A stretch of 58,553 nt of DNA, taken from JANOAR01 sp031411235. GTDB lineage: Bacteria > Verrucomicrobiota > Verrucomicrobiia > Verrucomicrobiales > Verrucomicrobiaceae. Below are positions 47,352 to 55,845 of the stretch, in pieces (within the stretch, counting starts at the first letter, position 1; every line of letters begins with the position of its first letter). The translations under genes and the position numbers were made by a program. Below the pieces are notes generated by a model. That model made no database searches, was not told the DNA's origin, and worked only from the letters and a program-made list of their open reading frames with translations. The stretch is from contig JANOAR010000060.1 in the NCBI GenBank assembly GCA_031411235.1, positions 1 through 58,553 on the forward strand, read 5' to 3'.

Positions 47352-48188
47352 TTAAAGCCGCGCTCGATATTCCGACGGATGGCATCCAACCCAGCGTTTG
47401 AACGCACGCGAGAACGCGATGGGACTCTGGTAGCCGACAAGCTTCGCGATGACTTCCTGCTTGTCGTTGGTCGTGGTGAGCAGCGTTTGCGCGGCTTGCA
47501 CACGCAGCGAGGTGAGATGAGCGATGGGGCTGCGGCCTAGCTCTTTCCAGCAGAGGCGACGGAAGTGTTCTTCGCTGACGTGCGCGGCGTGTGCGAGCGT
47601 GGCGACGCTCCAGTCGTCAGCGATGCGTTGCTCGATCTTCGTCCACAGCACCCGCAATCGTTCATCACGTCTCCATGGTTCAGCGAGACGCTTGGCATGA
47701 TGTTGCACGAGTTCGATCCAATGATGCAACGCCTTGCTGTCCCGTGTCGATTGCCACTCCGCGCACAGGCCTTCCCATACGTGCAGCAATTGATCCACGT
47801 CCACTTTCACCTTCACTGGCGATGACGCACTGACCAGCGGCGAGACGAACGACGGCTCATCATAGCGCAGCCAGAGGAAGCGCCACTTCTTGCCGGGCAG
47901 CGCATGGAAGGCATTTGGCACACGCGGCGGGGCCATGCAGGCGATGCCCTTGCCAAGCGTCTGCCAGCGGCCATCCAGCAGCACGCGTCCGCTGCCTTCA
48001 ACGCCGATCATTACGAAGCTGCCTTGCGGATGGAGACGCACGCGTTCATACGGTGCCACGGCACAATCAATGCCAAGCCGCGCGATGCGCTGCACGGCGA
48101 GGGGTTTGCAATCGGTAGCCTCCAACACCCAGCGAGTGGTCTTGGGGCCGTCGATGGTGCTGTCTTGGGTGGGCATCGGGCGCGTCAT
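47352..48188 (-). CDS. AraC-family transcriptional regulator
   Basis: 278 residues. The N-terminal two-thirds looks like the cupin-like effector domain (SFVMIGVEGSGRVLLDGRWQ, PPRVPNAFHALPGKKWRFLW), suggesting a sugar-type ligand. The C-terminal hundred residues form the double helix-turn-helix: WSVATLAHAAHVSEEHFRRL, then LGRSPIAHLTSLRVQAAQTLL and VGYQSPIAFSRAFKRWVGCH with the closing HPSEYRARL. The target is unknown; mqo lies 77 nt downstream on the same strand. In Verrucomicrobiota such regulators are common near sugar and PVC-type gene groups, so a link to the neighbouring 1707-residue protein is possible but unproven. Confidence 0.93.
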   Translation of the reverse strand: MTRPMPTQDSTIDGPKTTRWVLEATDCKPLAVQRIARLGIDCAVAPYERVRLHPQGSFVMIGVEGSGRVLLDGRWQTLGKGIACMAPPRVPNAFHALPGKKWRFLWLRYDEPSFVSPLVSASSPVKVKVDVDQLLHVWEGLCAEWQSTRDSKALHHWIELVQHHAKRLAEPWRRDERLRVLWTKIEQRIADDWSVATLAHAAHVSEEHFRRLCWKELGRSPIAHLTSLRVQAAQTLLTTTNDKQEVIAKLVGYQSPIAFSRAFKRWVGCHPSEYRARL

Positions 48189-48332
48189 GTTCGAGGGCCA
48201 CGATGATTCATCGCTCGCCGAATGCCATCACGACCTTGCGGAACGTCGATCACACCATGACTTCACGCGCTCAAAAGTCTGTGGCTGGATACAGTTACAG
48301 AAGCGTGATCAGCTCAGGGCTTGTAGTTGGCC

Positions 48333-48398
48333 TCATCGGCGCTGAGCGCTGAGCGCGGAGGCGGCGAAGGTGAGGAGAGCGAGAAGGGTGTAGCGCAT
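48333..48398 (-). pseudogene. Remnant of a secreted-protein gene: signal-peptide start with a 7-nt frameshifting duplication
   Basis: ATG at 48398 opens MRYTLLALLTFAASALSAQ and stops after RR. The first 48 nt (48351-48398) match the 5' end of the PVC-protein gene (45299-45346) at 47 of 48 positions. Directly after, gctgagc is tandemly duplicated (48341-48347, 48348-48354). Removing one copy shifts the frame to ...ALSADEANYKP and a stop at 48314, so even then only 25 residues would be made. The promoter region around it differs from the PVC gene's. Best read as a decayed or truncated secreted-protein gene in the 291-nt gap between the AraC and methyltransferase genes. Confidence 0.7.
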
Positions 48399-48479
48399 GG
48401 GAAGGTGGGACTGAACGCCAGTGACGGCGCTTTTTCACCGGGCAAAAGCGGAACGTCGTAATTCGAGCTGAGGCCCGTG

Positions 48480-49262
48480 CTAGCGACGCCGCAACACCAG
48501 CAGCACGTCGGAGTAGCTGTCGTCCAGCTCACGCTGGCTCTCCAGGTCGTAGGTGAAGTCGTGGCAGGCGACCAGTTCCAGCGCAGGCACCTTGCGCAGC
48601 AGCGCCTTCACTTGCGCGGCGTTGTAGGTGCGGAATTGCCAGCGCGTCTCCTGCACTCGCGTCTCGCCCTGCTGGGTTATTTTTAACCGCGTGCGCACCG
48701 CTTCGAGCCTCGCTTTCACATCGGCGGGCCAGCCGCGCGTGTTGCAGACGACGTGGGTGCCAGCACGCTCGCCGACCCAGCGCTCATGCTCGCAGCGCGT
48801 GGCGGCGTAGTCGGTGAGGTGGAGGCCCAGTGCGTAGATACCGCCGGGCAGCAGCGCCTCGGTCACACGCTGCAAGTGCGCTACGGCATCGGCTTCGGTG
48901 AGCAGGTACTTGAAGGTGCTGACAAGGCAGTGGGCGAGATGAAAACGCTTGGCCTTCGGAACCGTGAAGCTCTGCATCTGGTCGAGCCACAAGGTGGCAG
49001 CAAGGCAGCGAGGCTGAGCAAAATTCAGCATCGCCTGACTGCCATCGAAGCCCCAGACGCCCCAGACGCGCTGGGCCATCTCGATCAACAGTCGCCCACT
49101 GCCACACGCGGGCTCCAAAACGGCTTTGGCACTGCGAGATTTCACCTCACCGTGCCGAGCATAGATGCCTTCGAGGAAGGCAGCTTCCTTCGGCGTATCC
49201 GCATCGAAGATGATGTCATAGTAGAGCGGTGTGTCATACCAGTCGGCTTGCGTTTTCAGCAT
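48480..49262 (-). CDS. Class I SAM-dependent methyltransferase
   Basis: 260 residues with the SAM-binding motif VLEPACGSGRLLIEMAQ near 48-64, an acidic residue at the following strand (WGFDGSQAMLNFA) and later LAHCLVSTFKYLLTEADAVA, the post-motif helical region. The substrate is not evident; the C-terminal half (ETRWQFRTYNAAQVKALLRK) fits small-molecule methyltransferases. No signal peptide. Located between the AraC regulator and the DUF1501 gene; spacing of 50 nt to the latter allows co-transcription. Confidence 0.88.
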   Translation of the reverse strand: MLKTQADWYDTPLYYDIIFDADTPKEAAFLEGIYARHGEVKSRSAKAVLEPACGSGRLLIEMAQRVWGVWGFDGSQAMLNFAQPRCLAATLWLDQMQSFTVPKAKRFHLAHCLVSTFKYLLTEADAVAHLQRVTEALLPGGIYALGLHLTDYAATRCEHERWVGERAGTHVVCNTRGWPADVKARLEAVRTRLKITQQGETRVQETRWQFRTYNAAQVKALLRKVPALELVACHDFTYDLESQRELDDSYSDVLLVLRRR

Positions 49263-49312
49263 CGGTTTAGTTGTTATTGAATGTCATCCAACGTGCCACT
49301 TGGGGCGAGGCG

Positions 49313-50725
49313 CTACGCGATGATCTCGCTCACTGGCTTGCCATAACTGATCGGCACGGGGCGATTCACCGCATCGTGGACTTCGGTGTCGTGGCGGATA
49401 CCCAGCAGATGATACATCGTCGCGGCGAGGTCATCGGGCTTCACGGGTTTCTCGGCAGGATGCTCGCCGTGGCGGTCGGAGGAGCCGTGGACGTAGCCGC
49501 GCTTCACCCCGCCGCCCGCCAGCAGCGCGGTGTAGCACTGCGGCCAGTGGTCGCGCGAGACGTTCGCGTTGATCCTCGGCGTGCGGCCAAACTCGCCCAC
49601 CCAGACGACGAGCGTGTCCTTCAGCAGGCCGCGCTCATCCATGTCATTCAGCAGCGTGGGCAGCGTCTGCTCGGTGATGGGCATGTGGAATTTTTCGATG
49701 ATGGGGAACATGCGCGTGTTGTTGAAGCCATGCGTATCCCAGCCGCCCTCGGTCACGCTTTGCCCACCGATGCTGGGCGCAAAATTGACCGTCACGAATT
49801 TCACGCCTGCCTCGATGAGCCGCCGCGCGAGCAAGCAGCTCTGGCCATAGGTCGAGCGCCCGTAGGCTTCGCGGACTTTTTGCGGCTCCTGGTTCAAGTC
49901 GAAGGCGCGGCGCACGCGGTCGCTGTGCAGCATGTCGAGTGCCTTTTCATAATAGGCATCCAGGCCGCGGGCCTCGGCAGAGATGTCGAGCAGATGGCTT
50001 TGTTGATCGACCAGCTTCATCAACTCGCGTCGTGCCGAGAGCCGCTCGTAGCTGATGCCCGTGGGCAGACTCAGCTCGGGCAGGGCAAAGCTGGCGTCAT
50101 TCGGATCGCGCAGTACCAGGAAGGGATCGTGGACTTTGCCGAGGAAGCTCGCCTGCTGCCCCGGCGTCAGCGAACCATCACTGACGAGGCAGGGATGCGT
50201 CACGGCGGTGGGTATCTCGGTATCGTCGCTGGGGCTCAGTCGATCCACCACGGAGGAGTACGAGGGAAAGAGATCAAGTGTGTCCTTCAGCCGCTGGTCA
50301 TCGCTCGGCGGGGCGTGCCCACTCAGCGCGTAGTAGCCTGCGCTGTTGTGGTTTTTCATCGTGTGCGTCATCGAGCGGATGAGCGTCACCTTGTCCATGA
50401 TCTTCGCCGTTTTGGGCAAGTGATCGCTGACCCAGATGCCATCCGCGCTGGACTTGATGGGCTTGTGCGGGCCACGAATGCCCTCGGGCGCATCAGGCTT
50501 CAGGTCGAAGGTTTCGAGATGACTCGGACCACCCCATTGAAAAAGGAAGATCACCGACTTGGCCTTAGCGATGGGGCCTTTCAGATCCGTCTTGAGCTGG
50601 GCCTCCACCGCACGCGCCCAGCGCGGCATGGTCAGCCCCAACATGCCCAGCCCACCGACACGCAGCAGATTGCGCCGGGTGAAGGTGCTGGTATGAGCGT
50701 GGTAGTTGCGGCAGGCGGGGGACAT
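49313..50725 (-). CDS. DUF1501 protein, Tat-exported, sulfatase-like fold
   Basis: A 470-residue member of a family abundant in Planctomycetota/Verrucomicrobiota and often paired with PVC-type cytochrome proteins. The N-terminus carries a twin-arginine motif (TFTRRNLLRVGGLGMLGLT), so it is likely exported folded. Hallmarks are FLFQWGGPSHLETFDLKPD, the SMTHTMKNHNSAGYYALSGH block and VVWVGEFGRTPRINAN followed by SRDHWPQCYTALLAGGGVKR. The fold is alkaline-phosphatase/sulfatase-like, but the substrate is unknown. It is divergent from the 2-hydroxyacid dehydrogenase, with a 27-bp inverted repeat in the gap. Confidence 0.93.
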   Translation of the reverse strand: MSPACRNYHAHTSTFTRRNLLRVGGLGMLGLTMPRWARAVEAQLKTDLKGPIAKAKSVIFLFQWGGPSHLETFDLKPDAPEGIRGPHKPIKSSADGIWVSDHLPKTAKIMDKVTLIRSMTHTMKNHNSAGYYALSGHAPPSDDQRLKDTLDLFPSYSSVVDRLSPSDDTEIPTAVTHPCLVSDGSLTPGQQASFLGKVHDPFLVLRDPNDASFALPELSLPTGISYERLSARRELMKLVDQQSHLLDISAEARGLDAYYEKALDMLHSDRVRRAFDLNQEPQKVREAYGRSTYGQSCLLARRLIEAGVKFVTVNFAPSIGGQSVTEGGWDTHGFNNTRMFPIIEKFHMPITEQTLPTLLNDMDERGLLKDTLVVWVGEFGRTPRINANVSRDHWPQCYTALLAGGGVKRGYVHGSSDRHGEHPAEKPVKPDDLAATMYHLLGIRHDTEVHDAVNRPVPISYGKPVSEIIA

Positions 50726-50742
50726 AGCAGGAAATTATGAGT

Positions 50743-50844
50743 GATGAATGATGAGTTATGAATGCAGAAGTCCACAGTGGAGAGAAGTTCATCTCTATGG
50801 ACTTTCATCTTTCATGATTCTGCATTCATAACTCATCATTCATC
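50743..50844. repeat. Perfect 27-bp inverted repeat between divergent genes
   Basis: 50743-50769 (gatgaatgatgagttatgaa...) is the exact reverse complement of 50818-50844. The 48-nt interior has a smaller pair, aagtcca (50768-50774) with tggactt (50798-50804), and agaga (50781-50785) with tctct (50792-50796). The sequence is full of atga-type tetramers. It occupies the 132-nt gap between the DUF1501 start (50725) and the dehydrogenase start (50858), and would be in both 5' leaders. It looks like an intergenic palindromic repeat rather than a terminator. Confidence 0.92.
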
Positions 50845-50857
50845 ATTTCCCTCTTCC

Positions 50858-51799
50858 ATGCCTCCCGACATCCTCCTCATTGCCCCGCTGCCTGACTTCA
50901 TCACTGGGCCTCTCACTGAGCGCTATACCGTTCATGATTACCACCACGCGGCGGACAAGCCTGCGCTGCTGGCCGATGTCGGGGCGCGTATCACTGGCAT
51001 CGTCGGCAATGGCGGCAGTGTGGTGGGCGCTGCATTGGGCGATCTGCTGCCGAGCTTGCAGATCATCGCCATCAATGGCGTGGGCTATGATGGCATCGCG
51101 CTGGACTACTGCCGCGCTCGTGGCATCGCGCTGACGAACACGCCCGATGTGCTCACCGAAGATGTGGCCGACATCGCGCTGGCGCTGGTGCTGATGACGA
51201 GCCGTGGACTCGTCGCGGCGAATCGTGCGCTGCACGCCGACGACTGGGCCAAGGGCACGAGCACCCTATCCAACAAAGTCGGTGGCAGGCGTGCAGGCAT
51301 CGTGGGACTGGGCCGCATCGGCAAGGCTATCGCCGAGCGTCTGAGCGCGTGTGGTATGGAGATCGGCTACCACGGACGCTCCGCACAAACCGAGGTGCCG
51401 TATGTTTATCACGCGAGCCTCGTGGGCATGGCCGAGTGGTGCGATTGCCTGATCGTCGCCTGCCCCGGCGGCGCTGGTACCAAGCACCTGATTAATGCCG
51501 ATGTCCTCGCGGCCCTCGGCAGCACGGGCACGCTGATCAACATCGCACGCGGCAGCATTGTGGACGAGCAGGCGCTGATCGACGCGCTGGAGAAAGGCAT
51601 CATCAAGACCGCTGGGCTCGATGTCTTCGAGCATGAACCCACCGTGCCTGCAAAGCTGCTCGCCATGCCTCATGTCGTTCTGCTGCCGCACGTCGGTAGC
51701 GCCACACGAGAGACACGCGGGGCGATGGGGCAACTGGTGCTGGATAATTTAGAAGCCCACTACGCAGGGCGAGCGCTGGTGACGCAAGTGGTGTGTTGA
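50858..51799 (+). CDS. D-2-hydroxyacid dehydrogenase (NAD(P)-dependent)
   Basis: A 313-residue dehydrogenase reducing 2-oxoacids to D-2-hydroxyacids; closest in pattern to glyoxylate/hydroxypyruvate reductases. The NAD-binding motif is GIVGLGRIGKAIAERL and the catalytic residues are the Arg of INIARGSIVDEQ, the Glu of DVFEHEPTVP and the His of LLPHVGSATRET. The N-terminal substrate domain has IAINGVGYDGIAL. The ATG at 50858 begins MPPDILLIAPLPDF and is chosen over the upstream 50762 start, which would lie in the inverted repeat. Followed by a strong terminator, so a single-gene unit. Confidence 0.94.
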   Translation: MPPDILLIAPLPDFITGPLTERYTVHDYHHAADKPALLADVGARITGIVGNGGSVVGAALGDLLPSLQIIAINGVGYDGIALDYCRARGIALTNTPDVLTEDVADIALALVLMTSRGLVAANRALHADDWAKGTSTLSNKVGGRRAGIVGLGRIGKAIAERLSACGMEIGYHGRSAQTEVPYVYHASLVGMAEWCDCLIVACPGGAGTKHLINADVLAALGSTGTLINIARGSIVDEQALIDALEKGIIKTAGLDVFEHEPTVPAKLLAMPHVVLLPHVGSATRETRGAMGQLVLDNLEAHYAGRALVTQVVC

Positions 51800-51858
51800 A
51801 AGCCCGCTGCACAGCCTTCGTAGCTAGTTTCTTGCCACGGATTCTCGGCTTGACGCTG

Positions 51859-51892
51859 GGGGGGGCATCGCGATTGATAGCCCCCCCTTTTT
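51859..51892 (+). terminator. Rho-independent terminator after the dehydrogenase gene
   Basis: Seven or eight G (51858-51865) plus catc pair with gat, a bulged a and g followed by seven C (51881-51887); the loop is gcgatt. A run of five T follows at 51888-51892. Placement 60 nt after the stop and the T-run make it the clearest terminator in the window. Confidence 0.92.
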
Positions 51893-51923
51893 GACCCTCC
51901 TTCTTTGATCACTCACACTCTCT

Positions 51924-53402
51924 ATGCCTGAATGGGAACTCTTTATCTGGATGACCAGTTACCTACTGGTCTGCGTCGGGCTCTCGGTGTTCGGTGCCCA
52001 TCGGATCAAGGTCATCTACCTGTACTGGAAACATCGCGCCGACGAACCCATCCCGCAGAGCAAGTTCGCCGAGTTGCCTGTGGTGACGGTGCAGCTTCCG
52101 CTCTTTAATGAAATGCATGTGGTCGAGCGGTTGCTGACCGCCATCGCCGCCTTCGACTACCCGCGCGATAGACTGCAAATCCAAGTCCTCGACGACTCCA
52201 CCGACGAGAGCGCGGCGCTCTCGCAGCGGCTCAGCGCCGACCTCGCCGCCCAGGGCTTCGACATTGAGTATCGCCACCGCGTCAATCGCCATGGCTTCAA
52301 AGCAGGCGCTCTCGATGAAGCCATGCCAACCGTGAAGGGCGAGTTCATCGCCATCTTCGACGCCGACTTCGTGCCGCCACCCGACCTGCTGCACAACATG
52401 ATCCACCATTTCACCAACCCGAAAGTCGGGCTGGTGCAAGCACGCTGGGGCCATATCAATCGCGACTACTCACTGCTCACTCGACTCCAAGCGCTCTTCC
52501 TCGATGGCCACCTAGTGCTGGAACAAACCGCCCGCAGCCGCCACGGCGAATGCCTCAATTTTAATGGCACCGCAGGCATCTGGCGCAAAAACGTGATCGG
52601 CGAAGCAGGCGGCTGGCAGCACGACACACTGACCGAAGACCTCGACCTAAGCTACCGGGCGCAGATCCTCGGCTGGAAGTTTATTTACCTCAAAGACGTG
52701 GTCGTCCCCGCCGAGTTGCCGCCCGATATGGATGGCTTCAAAAGCCAGCAGCACCGCTGGACGAAGGGCTCCATCCAGGTCTGGCGCAAGATCATCAAGG
52801 ATGTCTGGACGAGCGACATCCCCCTCCCGCTGAAGCTCGAAGCCACCGCCCATCTGGGGGCCAACTTCGCCTACCTGCTGACGCTCTGCACACTGGTGCT
52901 CATGTACCCGGCAAATTTCTTGATGGCGAACTCCTGGCAAAAAGCCGTTTTCGTGGATCTCCCGGTGTTCTTTTTTGCCTCGCTCTCGGTCATCATTTTC
53001 TACCTCGTCGCCCAGGGTGCCCAGCGCAAACATGGCTGGGTCTCCGCGATCATTTATCTGCCCTTCCTCCTCGCGCTCGGCCTCGGCATGTCGGTGAACA
53101 ATGGCCGCGCCGTCATCGAGGCACTGCTCGGCCAGGAGTCTGAATTTGTGCGCACGCCAAAGTATGGTGTGGGCAACAAACACGAAGCCAAAAAAGAGCG
53201 CAGCAAGTACGCGAGCGCCAAGAGTGTGGCCCTGTGGATCGAGGTGCTTCTCGCCCTCTACTTCGGCACGCTGCTGGTCATGGCCGCACTACGTGGGCAG
53301 TGGTTTTCGCTGCCTTTCCTCGGCCTCTTCTTCTTCGGCTTTGCCTACGTCTCCGGTGGCTCACTGTTCAAGCGCTGGAGCTTCGGTGGAGCCGCAGCGT
53401 AG
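51924..53402 (+). CDS. Membrane GT2 family polysaccharide synthase (cellulose/mannan-synthase-like)
   Basis: 492 residues with one N-terminal helix (WMTSYLLVCVGLSVFGAHRI) and four C-terminal helices after residue 310. The catalytic domain has the processive GT2 set: VLDDSTDES near 90, DADFVPP near 146, TEDLDLSYRAQILGWKF near 237 (the catalytic Asp is in TED), and QQHRWTKG near 275 as QxxRW. The pattern QxxRW plus DxD plus TED marks a processive beta-glycan synthase of the CslA/cellulose-synthase type; the product could be a mannan or other beta-1,4 glycan. No PilZ domain is seen. A secreted beta-helix protein follows 43 nt downstream. Confidence 0.92.
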   Translation: MPEWELFIWMTSYLLVCVGLSVFGAHRIKVIYLYWKHRADEPIPQSKFAELPVVTVQLPLFNEMHVVERLLTAIAAFDYPRDRLQIQVLDDSTDESAALSQRLSADLAAQGFDIEYRHRVNRHGFKAGALDEAMPTVKGEFIAIFDADFVPPPDLLHNMIHHFTNPKVGLVQARWGHINRDYSLLTRLQALFLDGHLVLEQTARSRHGECLNFNGTAGIWRKNVIGEAGGWQHDTLTEDLDLSYRAQILGWKFIYLKDVVVPAELPPDMDGFKSQQHRWTKGSIQVWRKIIKDVWTSDIPLPLKLEATAHLGANFAYLLTLCTLVLMYPANFLMANSWQKAVFVDLPVFFFASLSVIIFYLVAQGAQRKHGWVSAIIYLPFLLALGLGMSVNNGRAVIEALLGQESEFVRTPKYGVGNKHEAKKERSKYASAKSVALWIEVLLALYFGTLLVMAALRGQWFSLPFLGLFFFGFAYVSGGSLFKRWSFGGAAA

Positions 53403-53445
53403 CATCAGCCTTGGCTAGCCAACGTCACTTCAATGCACGAGTTGT

Positions 53446-54624
53446 ATGAACCGAATCCTTCTCCTGCTTGCCATTGCCCTGCTCGCTCAGGAACCCTGCG
53501 TGGCGCTCACCCATAAGGAAATCCAAGGCTTCATCGACGCAGCGGTCAAGGCAGGTGGAGGCGAGGTGGTCATCCCGCCCGGTGTGCATCTCATCGAGCA
53601 AGGGCTCTTCTTCAAAGACGCGAAGAACATCCGACTCATCGGTCTGGACGCCGAGGCGTGTGTCTTGAAGCTACCGCCGCTGGCCTTTGCAGTGACGGCT
53701 GCCGACACACCCGCAGGCAGTGATCGCATCGCGGCGAGCCGTTTGCAGAACGTGGTGCCTGGGATGCAACTGCACATCGAAGCGGATGGCGAGATCGACA
53801 GCTTCACGAACAAGCCCAAGCCCTATGTGCTGGCGATGGTGAAGTCCGTCGAAGCCAAGTCCATCGTGCTGAAGCAGCCGCTCAAATTCCCCGTGCCTGC
53901 CAAGGCGCTCATGCGCGATGCGAATGCGCCCAACTTGATCGAGATTCGAGGCAAGACAGAAGGCATCCATATCGAAAAGCTGACTCTCGACGGCGGTGGG
54001 ACTGCTGCCGATCCACCTGTGCGTGGGCACGCGCAGCTCTGTGGGGTGCTCGCGCAGGGAGCCTTCACGTATGAGAAGGGGCTGACAGGGCCGAGGGTGA
54101 AGGATGTTTTGGTGTCGCGCTGCCTCATTAAAAACTGCCACGGGCGAGGCGTGGCCCTGTATGCGGTGGAAGACTCCAGCATCGAGGATTGCACCATCAT
54201 GGACACCATCGACGAAGCCGTAGATCTCGATCATTTCTGCTCCAAGATCGCCATCAAGCACAACCATGTCGCACGCAGCGGAGTCGGCGTAGAGCTGAAC
54301 GACGCGAGCGATTGCCTCATCATCGCGAATGAATTCCGCGCCTGCCAAACAGGCATCAATCTATGGTGCTTCTGCAAGCAACCCGGGCTCAACGAAGGGA
54401 ATCGCATCGAGAACAATCTCTTCCAAAATACAGCGAGCAACGCGATCCAGATATCGACGGGAACAGCGAAAAATTCCGTGATCGGCAATGAGATCACAAG
54501 CTCAGGACGCAACGGCATCAGCCTCTCGGGCTCAGGGCAGATCGTGCGGGAAAATAAGATCAGCGGGAGCAAGCTGAAGGATGTGGCCGTGAACGAAGGC
54601 GAGCACGAGATCTGTGGGAAGTAG
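53446..54624 (+). CDS. Secreted right-handed beta-helix protein
   Basis: 392 residues with a signal peptide (MNRILLLLAIALLAQEPCVA). A short N-terminal region (HKEIQGFIDAAVKAGGGEVVIPPGVHLIEQ) matches the start of pectate-lyase-3/beta-helix folds, and repeated strands such as CTIMDTIDEAVDLDHF, NHVARSGVGVELNDASDCLI and NEITSSGRNGISLSGSGQIV form a parallel beta-helix of at least six coils. No clear catalytic trio can be assigned, so lyase, epimerase or binding roles remain open. The placement after a polysaccharide synthase suggests it modifies or binds the same surface polysaccharide (inference). Confidence 0.87.
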   Translation: MNRILLLLAIALLAQEPCVALTHKEIQGFIDAAVKAGGGEVVIPPGVHLIEQGLFFKDAKNIRLIGLDAEACVLKLPPLAFAVTAADTPAGSDRIAASRLQNVVPGMQLHIEADGEIDSFTNKPKPYVLAMVKSVEAKSIVLKQPLKFPVPAKALMRDANAPNLIEIRGKTEGIHIEKLTLDGGGTAADPPVRGHAQLCGVLAQGAFTYEKGLTGPRVKDVLVSRCLIKNCHGRGVALYAVEDSSIEDCTIMDTIDEAVDLDHFCSKIAIKHNHVARSGVGVELNDASDCLIIANEFRACQTGINLWCFCKQPGLNEGNRIENNLFQNTASNAIQISTGTAKNSVIGNEITSSGRNGISLSGSGQIVRENKISGSKLKDVAVNEGEHEICGK

Positions 54625-54710
54625 GGTGGCGCTACCACGCTCTGCCCCGCGTTTTTCATGAACTGAAACAACAGTAGCAGCCGCTCTTTTTTTGGATAAG
54701 AACATCCCTG

Positions 54711-55535
54711 ATGATTGATACTTTTTTCGCCGCAACCGACACCTGGGCTACCTTCAAAGAGGGGCTGCCGATCATTATGAGTTTGATCATGATAGAGGGG
54801 CTTCTCTCGGTGGACAATGCGCTCGCCATTGCAGCGATGGCCTCTCATTTGGAGGAAAAGCAACGCCGCATGGCGATGAATATCGGCTACATCGGGGCGT
54901 ATGGTTTTCGGCTGCTCGCCCTGGTCTTTGCCTCACTCATCACGCACAACCACACAATCATGCTGCTGGGGGCGCTCTACTTGCTCTGGCTGATGATCAG
55001 CCACTTTGCCGAACAAGCCGCTGAAAAGGATAATAACCATGCCGATGGGACAGCCATCGTGGTGCGCACCTTTGCCAGCACGGTCGTGATGATCTCGCTC
55101 ATGGATCTAAGCCTGAGCGTGGACAACGTGGTCACGGCGGTGGCACTGAGCCCGGACAAGATGATCTACGTCTATATTGGCGTGACCATTGGCATCATCA
55201 CCCTGAGGCTCATCGCGGGCATCGCGGTTAAGCTGATTCAGCGCTATCCCGTGCTAGAGCACACAGCCTTCCTGCTGGTTGGTTTTGTCGGCGTGTTGCT
55301 GATGCTGGAGCTGAATGGTTTTCCACACTTCGACAAAGGGGTAAAATTCATCGGCATCCTCGCCATTGTTTTTCTGACGATGGCCTGGTCGCAGGTGCCG
55401 TGGATTCAGCGCGTGATGGCACCCGTGCTACCCATTATCGGCTGGCCATTGCGCATCATCGCAAGCTGTGTGTGGGCGGTGCTTGGCGCTATTGCTTGGC
55501 CTTTTAAAGCAACGTGGCGTGCGCTGCGGGGCTAA
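54711..55535 (+). CDS. TerC-family integral membrane protein
   Basis: A 274-residue membrane protein with seven likely helices. It has the TerC hallmark acidic, helix-embedded motifs EGLLSVDNALAIAAM near 23 and LSLSVDNVVTAVAL near 135, related by an internal repeat. TerC proteins (YjbE/Alx/YceF types) are linked to manganese efflux and metal loading of exported proteins. No recognisable manganese riboswitch is in the 86-nt leader, which contains a run of seven T (54688 region). Preceded by the beta-helix gene on the same strand. Confidence 0.93.
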   Translation: MIDTFFAATDTWATFKEGLPIIMSLIMIEGLLSVDNALAIAAMASHLEEKQRRMAMNIGYIGAYGFRLLALVFASLITHNHTIMLLGALYLLWLMISHFAEQAAEKDNNHADGTAIVVRTFASTVVMISLMDLSLSVDNVVTAVALSPDKMIYVYIGVTIGIITLRLIAGIAVKLIQRYPVLEHTAFLLVGFVGVLLMLELNGFPHFDKGVKFIGILAIVFLTMAWSQVPWIQRVMAPVLPIIGWPLRIIASCVWAVLGAIAWPFKATWRALRG

Positions 55536-55601
55536 AGCCAAGGCGGAATTCATCACCGCTAGAGCTTGCATCCCGGCCCGCCGCGTGCTCTCCAGTGAGC
55601 C

Positions 55602-55826
55602 ATGCCCACCTACATTTACGAAACCATCCCGCAGAGTCAGGAAGTGCTACCCACACGCTTCGAGGTGCGCCAGAGCATGAGCGAAAAGCCGCTGACACAG
55701 CACCCCGACAACGGCACTCCCGTGCGCCGCGTCATCATCGGTGGCACAGGTTTCGCCGGGGCAAAACCCAGCGCCTCGTCTGCTACAACACAAGGCGGAT
55801 GCGGCACGGGATGTGGCTGCCATTGA
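55602..55826 (+). CDS. Small FmdB-like protein that has lost its zinc-ribbon cysteines
   Basis: 74 residues starting MPTYIYETIPQSQ. FmdB zinc-ribbon proteins start MPTYEYRCxxCG... and read FEVFQSMSE...CPECG...VRR; here RFEVRQSMSEKPLTQHPDNG and VRRVIIGG align, but the four knuckle Cys are absent, and the Cys occur only in the tail, CGTGCGCH. The N-terminal insertion before TRFEV also departs from the family. It may still bind metal through the tail. Same strand as terC, 66 nt downstream. Confidence 0.75.
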   Translation: MPTYIYETIPQSQEVLPTRFEVRQSMSEKPLTQHPDNGTPVRRVIIGGTGFAGAKPSASSATTQGGCGTGCGCH

Positions 55827-55845
55827 GGTGCCCACTCGCCATCCG

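Noticed and set aside
50762..50857. Longer start for the dehydrogenase at 50762
   Set aside because: The added residues are encoded by the inverted repeat and do not match the family; the ATG at 50858 opens the conserved fold.
54625..54710. Possible manganese riboswitch before terC
   Set aside because: The leader is only 86 nt and shows none of the yybP-ykoY core elements.
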